A DNA stretch of 64,000 bases. Source: Rikenellaceae bacterium (lineage in GTDB: Bacteria > Bacteroidota > Bacteroidia > Bacteroidales > Rikenellaceae). The notes under the pieces are model-generated. The model was not told the DNA's origin. It saw only the letters and a list, made by a program, of their open reading frames with translations, and did not search any database. Below are positions 47,667 to 56,103 of this stretch, in pieces (the first letter of the stretch is position 1; each line of letters opens with the position of its first letter). Location: positions 77,576-141,575 of the forward strand of contig CABJAJ010000007.1 in the NCBI GenBank assembly GCA_902363575.1, written 5' to 3'. Both the position numbers and the translations under genes were made by a program.

Positions 47667-49984
47667 TGGAGCGGTCAGGAAATTTCTATAAGGCAATACG
47701 GTTGGGATATATACTTATCTCCATTCTTATCGGATGTATGGCATATAATAGCCTCTATGAATGGCAGGAGATAGAAGCATTAGAACTTGGCAATAAAAAA
47801 ATAGACGAGCTCCGAAAAGAAATAAACAATATCAATATTCAAATGATAAAATTTTCTCTATTGGGTGAAACAATACTGGAATGGAACGATAAAGATATCG
47901 AGCATTACCATGCACGGCGTATGGCAATGGACAGTATGCTCTGCCGTTTCAAGGCCACCTATCCAGCAGAGCGCATCGATAGTGTGCGCAGTCTTTTAGA
48001 GGATAAGGAACGACAGATGTTCCAGATAGTCCGGTTAATGGATGAACAACAATCTATTAACAAGAAGATAGCCAATCAAATTCCGGTTATTGTACAGAAA
48101 AGTGTGCAGGAACAGTCCAAAAAGCCAAAACGAAAAGGTTTCTTAGGCATATTCGGCAAAAAAAAGGAAGTAACTCCAGCAGTATCAACCACTATCCTTC
48201 ATTCGGTCAATAGAAACGTAATCAGCGAACAGAAAGTGCAGGATCGCCAATTGTCGGAACAAGCCGACAGCCTTGCAGCTCGTAATGCAGAACTTAACAG
48301 ACAACTGCAAGAATTGATTTGCCAAATAGAAGAAAAGGTACAAACCGAACTGCAAAGCCGGGAAAACGAAATAGTTGCCATGCGTGAAAAGTCATTTATG
48401 CAAGTAGGCGGTTTAATGGGATTCGTTCTTCTATTGTTGTTAATTTCCTACATCATCATACATCGTGATGCAAAAAGCATTAAACAATACAAGCACAAGA
48501 CAACTGATTTGATAAGGCAACTGGAACAATCCGTACAACGGAACGAGGCACTGATAACGTCAAGGAAGAAGGCGGTACATACTATCACCCATGAACTGCG
48601 CACACCGCTGACAGCAATAACAGGCTATGCCGGACTGATACGGAAAGAACAGTGTGAGGATAAGTCCGGGCAGTATATCCAAAACATACTGCAATCCTCC
48701 GACCGTATGCGGGATATGCTTAACACTTTGCTTGACTTCTTCCGCCTGGACAACGGCAAGGAACAGCCCCGTCTGTCACCCTGCCGGATTTCAGCAATCA
48801 CGCACACACTTGAAACGGAGTTCATGCCTGTTGCCGTGAACAAAGGGCTGTCCTTGTCCGTGAAGACTGGACACGATGCCATTGTATTGACCGACAAAGA
48901 GCGAATAATACAAATCGGGAATAACCTGCTGTCAAACGCTGTCAAGTTCACAGAAGAAGGCGGTGTTTCTTTGATTACTGAATATGATAATGGAGTTCTG
49001 ACACTGGTCGTTGAAGATACAGGTACAGGCATGACAGAAGAGGAACAGAAACAAGCGTTCGGTGCGTTTGAACGTCTATCAAATGCCGCCGCAAAGGAGG
49101 GTTTCGGGCTTGGGCTTGCCATAATGCGTAATATTGTGTCGATGCTTGGCGGAACAATCCGTTTAGACAGCAAGAAAGGGAAAGGCAGTCGTTTCACAGT
49201 TGAAATTTCTATGCAGGAAGCTGAAGAACAGCTTGGATATACAAGCAATACACCTGTTTATCATAACAATAAATTCCATGATGTTGTCGCCATTGACAAT
49301 GATGAGGTATTACTTCTGATGCTGAAAGAGATGTATTCCCAAGAAGGAATACACTGCGACACTTGCACCGATGCTGCGGCACTGATGGAAATGATACGCC
49401 AGAAAGAATACAGCCTGTTGCTGACAGACTTGAATATGCCCGATATAAACGGTTTCGAATTGCTGGAACTGTTGCGTTCGTCCAACGTGGGCAATTCACC
49501 AACAATCCCGGTGGTTGTGGCAACCGCTTCGGGCAGTTGTAACAAAGGGGAACTATTGGCAAAAGGCTTTGCCGGATGCCTGTTCAAACCGTTCTCCATA
49601 TCGGAACTGATGGAGGTTTCCGACAGGTGTGCCATAAAAGCGACACCGGACGGGAAACCGGACTTTTCCGCCTTATTGTCCTATGGCAATGAAGCCGTCA
49701 TGCTGGAAAAGTTGATAACTGAAACAGAAAAGGAAATGCAGGCGGTACGGGATGCAGCAAAAGAAAAAGACCTGCAAAAGCTGGATTCCCTGATCCACCA
49801 CCTGCGCAGTTCGTGGGAGGTGCTCCGTGCCGACCAACCGCTGAATGTACTTTACGGATTGCTTCGTGGCGATGCTCTCCCGGATGGTGAAGCGTTAAGC
49901 CATGCCGTGACTGCCGTGCTGGATAAGGGAGTGGAAATAATACGGTTGGCAGAAGAGGAAAGGAGAAAATACGAAGATGAATAA
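47666..49984 (+). CDS. rteA: Hybrid sensor histidine kinase RteA
   Basis: The 772-residue protein has an N-terminal membrane helix (about 10-28), a periplasmic helical region, a second helix (about 245-265), a kinase core with phosphoacceptor His309 in THELRTPLT, the N box NNLLSNAVKF and G box DTGTGM. A receiver domain (LLLTDLNMPD with phosphorylated Asp) and a C-terminal Hpt domain (SLIHHLRSSWE) follow. RteA passes phosphate to RteB. It is co-translated with tetQ and rteB through overlapping start and stop codons. Confidence 0.94.
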   Translation: MERSGNFYKAIRLGYILISILIGCMAYNSLYEWQEIEALELGNKKIDELRKEINNINIQMIKFSLLGETILEWNDKDIEHYHARRMAMDSMLCRFKATYPAERIDSVRSLLEDKERQMFQIVRLMDEQQSINKKIANQIPVIVQKSVQEQSKKPKRKGFLGIFGKKKEVTPAVSTTILHSVNRNVISEQKVQDRQLSEQADSLAARNAELNRQLQELICQIEEKVQTELQSRENEIVAMREKSFMQVGGLMGFVLLLLLISYIIIHRDAKSIKQYKHKTTDLIRQLEQSVQRNEALITSRKKAVHTITHELRTPLTAITGYAGLIRKEQCEDKSGQYIQNILQSSDRMRDMLNTLLDFFRLDNGKEQPRLSPCRISAITHTLETEFMPVAVNKGLSLSVKTGHDAIVLTDKERIIQIGNNLLSNAVKFTEEGGVSLITEYDNGVLTLVVEDTGTGMTEEEQKQAFGAFERLSNAAAKEGFGLGLAIMRNIVSMLGGTIRLDSKKGKGSRFTVEISMQEAEEQLGYTSNTPVYHNNKFHDVVAIDNDEVLLLMLKEMYSQEGIHCDTCTDAAALMEMIRQKEYSLLLTDLNMPDINGFELLELLRSSNVGNSPTIPVVVATASGSCNKGELLAKGFAGCLFKPFSISELMEVSDRCAIKATPDGKPDFSALLSYGNEAVMLEKLITETEKEMQAVRDAAKEKDLQKLDSLIHHLRSSWEVLRADQPLNVLYGLLRGDALPDGEALSHAVTAVLDKGVEIIRLAEEERRKYEDE

Positions 49985-51299
49985 GACAAAAATAATTGTG
50001 GTGGAAGACAACATCGTGTATTGCGAATATGTCTGCAATATGCTGTCACGGGAGGGCTACCGCAATATGAAGGCTTACCACCTCTCAACCGCGAAGAAAC
50101 ATCTGCAACAGGCAACAGATAATGATATCGTGGTTGCCGACCTGCGTCTGCCTGACGGCAGTGGCATAGACCTTTTGTGCTGGATGCGAAAGGAGGGAAA
50201 GATGCAGCCCTTCATCATTATGACCGACTACGCCGAAGTTAATACCGCCGTGGAAAGCATGAAACTCGGCTCGATAGACTATATTCCCAAACAGCTTGTG
50301 GAGGATAAACTTGTCCCCCTGATCCGTTCCATACTGAAAGAACGTCAGGCAGGACAACGCCGTATGCCTATATTCGCCCGTGAAGGTTCCGCCTTTCAGA
50401 AAATCATGCACCGCATAAGGCTGGTAGCCGCCACCGATATGAGCGTGATGATATTTGGTGAGAACGGCACGGGCAAGGAGCATATTGCCCACCTGTTGCA
50501 TGACAAGAGCAAACGTGCAGGCAAGCCATTTGTGGCGGTGGACTGCGGTTCACTCTCCAAAGAGCTTGCACCGTCGGCTTTCTTCGGACACGTCAAAGGT
50601 GCATTTACAGGTGCGGACAATGCCAAGAAAGGATATTTCCATGAGGCGGAAGGCGGCACGTTGTTTCTGGACGAGGTAGGAAACCTCGCGTTGGAAACCC
50701 AACAGATGTTGCTCCGTGCCATACAGGAGAGGCGGTATCGCCCGGTCGGAGACAAGGCAGACCGGAATTTCAATGTCCGCATCATCGCTGCTACCAATGA
50801 AGATTTGGAGGTATCGGTGAATGAAAAGCGTTTTCGGCAGGATCTTCTGTACCGCCTGCACGACTTCGGGATAACCGTTCCTCCGTTGCGTGACTGTCAA
50901 GAAGACATTATGCCGCTGGCAGAGTTCTTCCGTGATATGGCAAACAGAGAGCTGGAGTGTAGCGTGAGCGGGTTCAGTTCCGAAGCACGTAAAGCGTTGC
51001 TGACACACGCATGGCCGGGCAACGTGCGGGAACTTCGGCAGAAAGTTATGGGTGCTGTATTGCAGGCGCAGGAAGGTGTTGTCATGAAAGAGCATCTGGA
51101 ACTTGCCGTGACGAAACCGACCTCTACTGTCAGCTTCGCCTTGCGCAATGACGCGGAGGATAAGGAGCGGATATTGCGTGCGTTGAAACAGGCAAACGGC
51201 AACCGGAGTGTCGCCGCAGAACTGCTCGGCATAGGCAGGACAACACTATACAGCAAACTTGAAGAGTATGGACTTAAATATAAATTCAAGCAATCATAG
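49977..51299 (+). CDS. rteB: Sigma-54-type response regulator RteB
   Basis: The 440-residue NtrC-family activator has a receiver domain with Asp55 (VVADLRLPD), an AAA+ domain with GENGTGKE and the sigma-54 contact loop GAFTGA, and a C-terminal Fis-type HTH. It activates rteC in CTnDOT. It overlaps rteA by 8 nt. It is the last gene of the tetracycline-induced operon. Confidence 0.95.
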   Translation: MNKTKIIVVEDNIVYCEYVCNMLSREGYRNMKAYHLSTAKKHLQQATDNDIVVADLRLPDGSGIDLLCWMRKEGKMQPFIIMTDYAEVNTAVESMKLGSIDYIPKQLVEDKLVPLIRSILKERQAGQRRMPIFAREGSAFQKIMHRIRLVAATDMSVMIFGENGTGKEHIAHLLHDKSKRAGKPFVAVDCGSLSKELAPSAFFGHVKGAFTGADNAKKGYFHEAEGGTLFLDEVGNLALETQQMLLRAIQERRYRPVGDKADRNFNVRIIAATNEDLEVSVNEKRFRQDLLYRLHDFGITVPPLRDCQEDIMPLAEFFRDMANRELECSVSGFSSEARKALLTHAWPGNVRELRQKVMGAVLQAQEGVVMKEHLELAVTKPTSTVSFALRNDAEDKERILRALKQANGNRSVAAELLGIGRTTLYSKLEEYGLKYKFKQS

Positions 51300-51321
51300 C
51301 CCGTAATTCACTGAATTTGGC

Positions 51322-51329
51322 TATCTTTG
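51322..51329 (+). promoter_or_regulatory. Putative -7 box for the structured RNA
   Basis: TATCTTTG fits TAnnTTTG and lies 23 nt after the rteB stop. No clear -33 TTTG is seen at the right spacing. Confidence 0.45.
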
Positions 51330-51335
51330 CATAAC

Positions 51336-51552
51336 ATTTGAGAAAAACGGCGATTGGCAGGAGCTTTTCGCCGCCAACATATAGGATAAGACCGCAAGGC
51401 GTTTCAAGCGAAAATCTGGTAAATTGGAACTACGGAGACGATTGCGTGATGCTTATGCTATGCTTACGCATAGCGTGCATTCACGTACTCTCCGTAAAGG
51501 CTTTACCAGAGCCATCGCTTGAAGGTAGTGTGAATTGCACGCTACTTTTTTA
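51336..51552 (+). ncRNA. Long structured leader or small RNA downstream of rteB
   Basis: The region has no convincing protein but folds strongly. CGGCGA/TCGCCG (51348-51353 with 51368-51373) forms a first hairpin. A long interrupted hairpin spans 51403-51523 with helices TTCAAGCGA/TCGCTTGAA (9 bp), TCTGGTAAA/TTTACCAGA (9 bp), TACGGAGA/TCTCCGTA (8 bp), CGTGATGC with a bulged partner, and GCTATGC/GCATAGC (7 bp) around a TTAC loop. A terminator follows at 51525-51551. It could be an independent RNA or an attenuator for the gene at 51579. I do not recognise the family. Confidence 0.6.
51525..51551 (+). terminator. Intrinsic terminator after the structured RNA
   Basis: GTAGTGTG pairs with CACGCTAC (one G-U) around AATTG and is followed by six T residues, 27 nt before the next start codon. 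Confidence 0.75.
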
Positions 51553-51578
51553 CCCTTGCCTAACGAAAGGAAACGATT

Positions 51579-52001
51579 ATGGGTAAAGTTCAGATTCTCG
51601 CCGTACTGACGATGGACGGATGTCTTTCTTCAGAGTTATATGATAAAGCACATCAGGATTTGTGCCTTGACCGTTGCGGTCTTGATGAAATCAGGAAGAA
51701 AGCCTTTTACCGTGTGACACCGGACTATTCCATTTCAATGCTGCACGAATGGAGAAAAGACTGCACAAACATCCGTTACCTCGCGGAAGCCACACCGGAC
51801 ACGGCAGACTATATAAACGGACTGCTGCGGATGCACGCTGTGGATGAAATCATACTATACACCGTTCCTTTCATATCCGGAAGCGGACGACATTTTTTTA
51901 AGTCGGCTCTGCCAGAGCAACACTGGACGCTTTCCTCTTTGAAAAGCTATCCCAACGGTGTATGTCGCATTATCTATATCCTTGATAAAAAAGCAAGATA
52001 G
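51579..52001 (+). CDS. RibD C-terminal/dihydrofolate reductase-like protein
   Basis: The 140-residue protein has the N-terminal ILAVLTMDG strand-helix and a later MHAVDEIILYTVPFISGSG segment, like the RibD-C/DHFR fold. It is shorter than typical family members (about 170-220) and the middle NADPH loop is poorly conserved. Genes of this kind sit between rteB and rteC in tetQ elements. A redox role is possible but not shown. Confidence 0.65.
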   Translation: MGKVQILAVLTMDGCLSSELYDKAHQDLCLDRCGLDEIRKKAFYRVTPDYSISMLHEWRKDCTNIRYLAEATPDTADYINGLLRMHAVDEIILYTVPFISGSGRHFFKSALPEQHWTLSSLKSYPNGVCRIIYILDKKAR

Positions 52002-52121
52002 CCAAAATGTGCGGCAAGCATACATTTCTATTTTCAGGAATAGAATAAATGTTCCGATTACAAACAATTTAAGTCGGAGATAATTTGTCCTTGTGAAAAA
52101 ATACTGAATTTTATACCTCTG

Positions 52122-52159
52122 AAATCCAGCACTTTGTAAAATTGAGTGTTGGATTTTTT
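52122..52159 (+). terminator. Terminator upstream of rteC
   Basis: A 12-bp stem AAATCCAGCACT/AGTGTTGGATTT with one G-U pair ends in a T run, so rteC should have its own promoter in 52160-52239. Confidence 0.8.
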
Positions 52160-52239
52160 ATTTTCTGCCGCGTTTTTTGCCAATTATATTCATGTGCGCA
52201 CGCAGAAAACAAAGTGTAATTTTCAAAATTGACAGAACC

Positions 52240-52845
52240 ATGAATTATTTCTTGCTGGCGGAAACCGACTTTTTCCGCCTGATAAACGAAGCCGGCGACT
52301 GCAATATGGAAACGGCATACACGGCTTTCGCCACCCAAGTGATCGAACTGTGCAACGGCGGCATGGACATGAACCTTACCGTCATCGCGCTTGCCTACAT
52401 CGAAATCGAGTTGCAGCACCATCCCGTACGTAATCTGTCAGAAGAAAAAAGAGAGATTGCCGCCTACGTCAGCAAGGCTCTGTCTTTCGTAAGAAAGATG
52501 CAGAAATTCCTTGCCACGCCCCAAGTGCCACCACTAATATCCGCCAACAACGCAACAGAAACCACCGCCAGCCTTCTTCAATGGACGGGCAATGCCATCG
52601 ACCTCGTGGAACTTATCTACGGCATAGACGTGATGGGCTGCATCAACAACGGCAATATGCCGCTCAAACAGCTCGCCCCACTTCTCTATAAGATATTCGG
52701 GGTTGATTCTAAAGACTGCTACCGCTTCTACACTGATATCAAACGCCGGAAGAACGAAAGCCGCACCTATTTCATTGACAGGATGCAGGAAAAACTGAAC
52801 GAGAGAATGTTGCGTGATGAGGAGTTGGAGCGGATGAGAAAATAA
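52240..52845 (+). CDS. rteC: RteC, activator of the excision operon
   Basis: The 201-residue helical protein matches the RteC family. Its C-terminal half contains the winged-helix-like segment with LAPLLYKIFGVDSKDCYRFY. In CTnDOT, RteB activates rteC, and RteC binds upstream of xis2c to start excision. The start at 52240 (MNYFLL) is the family N terminus; an upstream in-frame Met at 52177 would add 21 residues that overlap the promoter region. Confidence 0.9.
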   Translation: MNYFLLAETDFFRLINEAGDCNMETAYTAFATQVIELCNGGMDMNLTVIALAYIEIELQHHPVRNLSEEKREIAAYVSKALSFVRKMQKFLATPQVPPLISANNATETTASLLQWTGNAIDLVELIYGIDVMGCINNGNMPLKQLAPLLYKIFGVDSKDCYRFYTDIKRRKNESRTYFIDRMQEKLNERMLRDEELERMRK

Positions 52846-52867
52846 AAAAATATCCATTACATATGAG

Positions 52868-52898
52868 AAGACAGGAATACTCGTATCCTGTCTTTTTA
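52868..52898 (+). terminator. Terminator of rteC
   Basis: AAGACAGGA/TCCTGTCTT (9 bp) with an inner TAC/GTA pairing is followed by T residues. Confidence 0.85.
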
Positions 52899-53146
52899 TT
52901 TTCATTTAATTATATATTAATTAGCACAATATATGTGAGTTTTTCATTCCTATAAGGACAAATTTCAGAAACGTATGTCTGGTAAATTATTGAGTCATCA
53001 TAGTATGAACATATATCATTACTAAAAACAATGAAACAACTTCCATAAGATTGTGGTTGTAAAAATCGCCATTTAATAGCCCGTTTTTTTTGTAAAATTC
53101 GCCAATTAAAAAAATATGATTATCTTTGCATTATATTTTATAAGGT
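52899..53146. promoter_or_regulatory. AT-rich promoter region of the cargo ATPase
   Basis: TATCTTTG at 53121-53128 is a good -7 box, with TTCG at 53098-53101 as a weak -33 element 19 nt upstream. The rest is very AT-rich and holds no gene. Confidence 0.5.
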
Positions 53147-54277
53147 ATGGAAACAGTAAATAGAATACTTCAAGAGAAGATTACAGCACGAATCGCGCCC
53201 AATAAAGCAGTACTGATTTTTGGTGCTCGCCGTGTTGGTAAAACGGTAATGATGCGTAAAATTGTGGACAACTATTCAGGTAGGACGATGATGCTCAACG
53301 GCGAAGACTACGACACATTAGCACTATTGGAGAATCGCTCAATAGCCAATTATCGGCATTTATTGGATGGTATTGATTTGCTGGCTATTGATGAGGCACA
53401 GAACATACCACAAATCGGTAGTATTCTGAAGTTGATAGTTGATGAAATACCGGGAATAAGTGTCTTGGCAAGTGGTTCTTCGTCATTCGATTTGCTGAAT
53501 AAGACTGGTGAACCGTTGGTCGGCCGCAGTACGCAATTTCTCCTTACACCATTCTCGCAACGGGAAATCGCACAGACGGAAACGGCACTTGAAACCCGCC
53601 AGAACCTCGAAGCGCGCTTGATTTACGGTTCCTATCCCGAAGTAGTAATGATGGAGAACTATGAACGTAAAACAGACTACCTACGTGATATTGTCGGTGC
53701 ATACCTGCTTAAAGATATCTTAGCAATTGACGGCTTAAAAAATTCGAGCAAGATGCGCGATCTACTGCGATTGATAGCTTTTCAGTTGGGCAGCGAAGTT
53801 TCTTACGAAGAGTTAGGTAAACAACTCGGCATGAGCAAGACGACCGTTGAAAAATACCTCGACCTATTGGAAAAGGTCTTCGTTATCTATCGTCTGGGGG
53901 CTTATTCGCGTAACCTACGCAAGGAGGTTACAAAAGCTGGCAAGTGGTACTTCTACGACAACGGCATTCGCAATGCCATTATCGGGGCTTTCTCACCGCT
54001 GGCCATTCGGCAGGATGTCGGTGCGCTGTGGGAGAACTACATCATCGGAGAGCGGCGCAAAGCGAACTTCAATGAGGGACTGCACAGGGAGTTCTATTTC
54101 TGGCGCACCTACGACAAACAGGAAATCGACCTGATTGAGGAGAGTGCCGACAGTCTTACCGCCTTGGAGTTCAAGTGGGGAAATAAAATGCCGGCCGCAC
54201 CGAAAGCCTTCCAAGAAGCCTATCCCTATGCCGAGTTTCATGTGGTAAATCGGGAGAATTATTTGGAGTTCGTATAA
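53147..54277 (+). CDS. DUF4143-type AAA ATPase (cargo)
   Basis: The 376-residue protein has Walker A GARRVGKT near residues 25-32, Walker B LLAIDEAQ near 80-87, a sensor segment LASGSS and a C-terminal DUF4143 domain with DLIEESADSLTALEFKWG, a restriction-nuclease-like strand pattern. These proteins are common solitary ATPases in bacteria, with unclear roles; some are linked to defence or toxin-antitoxin-like functions. It is not part of the CTnDOT core and is AT-rich, so it is cargo. Confidence 0.85.
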   Translation: METVNRILQEKITARIAPNKAVLIFGARRVGKTVMMRKIVDNYSGRTMMLNGEDYDTLALLENRSIANYRHLLDGIDLLAIDEAQNIPQIGSILKLIVDEIPGISVLASGSSSFDLLNKTGEPLVGRSTQFLLTPFSQREIAQTETALETRQNLEARLIYGSYPEVVMMENYERKTDYLRDIVGAYLLKDILAIDGLKNSSKMRDLLRLIAFQLGSEVSYEELGKQLGMSKTTVEKYLDLLEKVFVIYRLGAYSRNLRKEVTKAGKWYFYDNGIRNAIIGAFSPLAIRQDVGALWENYIIGERRKANFNEGLHREFYFWRTYDKQEIDLIEESADSLTALEFKWGNKMPAAPKAFQEAYPYAEFHVVNRENYLEFV

Positions 54278-54293
54278 TCAATAAATTACGTAT

Positions 54294-55966
54294 ATGGAAA
54301 CAAAACTACAATCCAAACAGCAATATCCGCGGTTTATCCAAAATAAACCGTGTGGTATTGACAAATTCGATGGAGGTTCGCAAGAAAGGTTGGCAAAAAC
54401 TATTGCTCGCCATTTTTGTCAGAATGATTCATTGGATGAGGAATGTACTTTACCTCGAATTATCGGCATCGAAGGTATTTGGGGATCTGGAAAATCCAAC
54501 GTGGTTAAAATGTTGGAACGTGAATTATCAGACGACTATTACTTTTTTGAGTATGACGCATGGGGACATCAAGAGGACTTGCAACGCCGCTCTATATTGG
54601 AATTGCTTACAAGCAAACTTATTGATGATGGTATCCTATCTGGAAATGCAACAATAAAAGTCAAAGGTGGAGGTACGAAAACCGTATCATGGTCTGAAAA
54701 GCTGAAATATTTATTAGCCCGTAAAACGGAGACCGTAACCGAAAGTTAAAAGATAATTCTACCTATACGTTTCCAACGCTTTTGCAAGCGATCACGAATT
54801 GCATTGATGAACAGAATGTAAATAAAGATAATATAGGGGCTATATTTACAACCTATCGTTTATTGGCATCTGACGAAGAAAGACCTTTACCTGTAACGTT
54901 AGATTCAACCTACATAAATCAGTTGCATTCTGAATTAGAAACTGATGGCCGAAACATTAAAGAGTCTGGATATTACGATTTAGTCGCCATGCAATTGGCA
55001 CATGGTCATTCCGTTTCCTTAATAGAGGGTGGAGATATAAAATATGTTGCAGAACTCATGGACTATTATGTGGATCATGGAGACTTATTAGTAAATAGTG
55101 TGGGATGGAATATACCGCTATTAAATGAAACACTACAATACATGGTAAATCATAAACTTGGCTATAAATTATTGCTCTCAGACATATTGCCCCAATTTGA
55201 AGATATTAAGAACAGAATAGGTGTAACGGATGAGGTATTTATCGAGCATTTAGCAGAGTGGAATACCGATTTGGATAAGTATATCACTAAGAACAATATT
55301 AAAGATGTAATTCCTGACGCATCTTTTTACGATTTGACCACTAAAATAAGCAATGTCCTGACCGATCATATCAATAAAATAGCGTTCGAAGCGTTGTCTG
55401 AAATAAGTGTTGATACATTATACGCCCAAAGAACAGCACATACATCATATTATTGGTTTGTCGCAATAAAACATTTACTGGCTAAAATCAAATCCTTGCC
55501 AGATAACTTGACTGAATTTGGCAAAAAGATTCTGATGGATATTGCTTCTGGAACTCAAAGTTTGAATCCTTTCCCTAATTGTTTCAAGAATATAGTTGAA
55601 AGATTGGATAAACGAAAAATTAAATCGACAGTTACCGATATAAGAAATGATTTCTGCATCGGTAAAAAGACTATCAATGCAATAAAGTTTCAATTTTTCG
55701 AAACATGGCTTAGATCGCATGGTAATTTGAAAAGTCAAGCTGGAGACGTTATTGATAAAATAGTGAAACCTGTAATTTCCGATGGGGCATGCCGTTCATT
55801 GATTCTGCAAAACAAAGATTTTTATATGGATTTAATAAATACAGCAGGGGATGATGCTTATGAATTGAAAAAGAGTCTCCGAAACCTCATACAAAAAGAT
55901 TCAGATCCGCAATTGGTTAAATTTGTCAATTCGATAGATTCAGTACCTGAGGTTGAAACCGCGTAA
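54294..55966 (+). pseudogene. KAP-family P-loop NTPase with internal deletion and frameshift (cargo)
   Basis: The first part (54294-54749, 151 residues) contains the Walker A motif EGIWGSGKSN and then stops. A second frame, open from 54725 and displaced by one base, continues for about 400 helical residues to 55966 and looks like a KAP C-terminal region. The KAP Walker B region with its DDxDR-type motif is missing between them, so an internal deletion probably removed the membrane insert and Walker B and shifted the frame. It starts 16 nt after the DUF4143 gene. Both pieces could in theory be expressed separately. Confidence 0.65.
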
Positions 55967-55972
55967 GTATTT

Positions 55973-56103
55973 GTCTAACAAGTCCGAATTTTACGATTTT
56001 ACCCGTCAGAACTGAAGTGCCCCCCAAAAAAATTGTATCCAACTTTTGGGGGTCACTTCAAACTTCGATAGGGATAATTTTCAATTTTGGGGACTTGTTA
56101 GAC
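55973..56103. repeat. Nested inverted repeats between the cargo and the mob genes
   Basis: An outer perfect 13-bp inverted repeat, GTCTAACAAGTCC (55973-55985) and its complement (56091-56103), encloses an inner one at 56013-56060: TGAAGTGCCCCCCAAAA and the complement of TGAAGTGACCCCCAAAA. The inner ends resemble IS3-family terminal repeats facing each other. The right outer arm overlaps the mobC stop. It may be an insertion-sequence remnant or a shared terminator. Confidence 0.6.

Noticed and set aside
51403..51523. Integron attC site
   Set aside because: The long hairpin is attC-like in size, but the conserved RYYYAAC/GTTRRRY cores are absent and no integron integrase is present.
52160..52239. 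A sigma-54 -24/-12 promoter before rteC
   Set aside because: RteB is a sigma-54-type activator, but I find no GG-N10-GC element at proper spacing.
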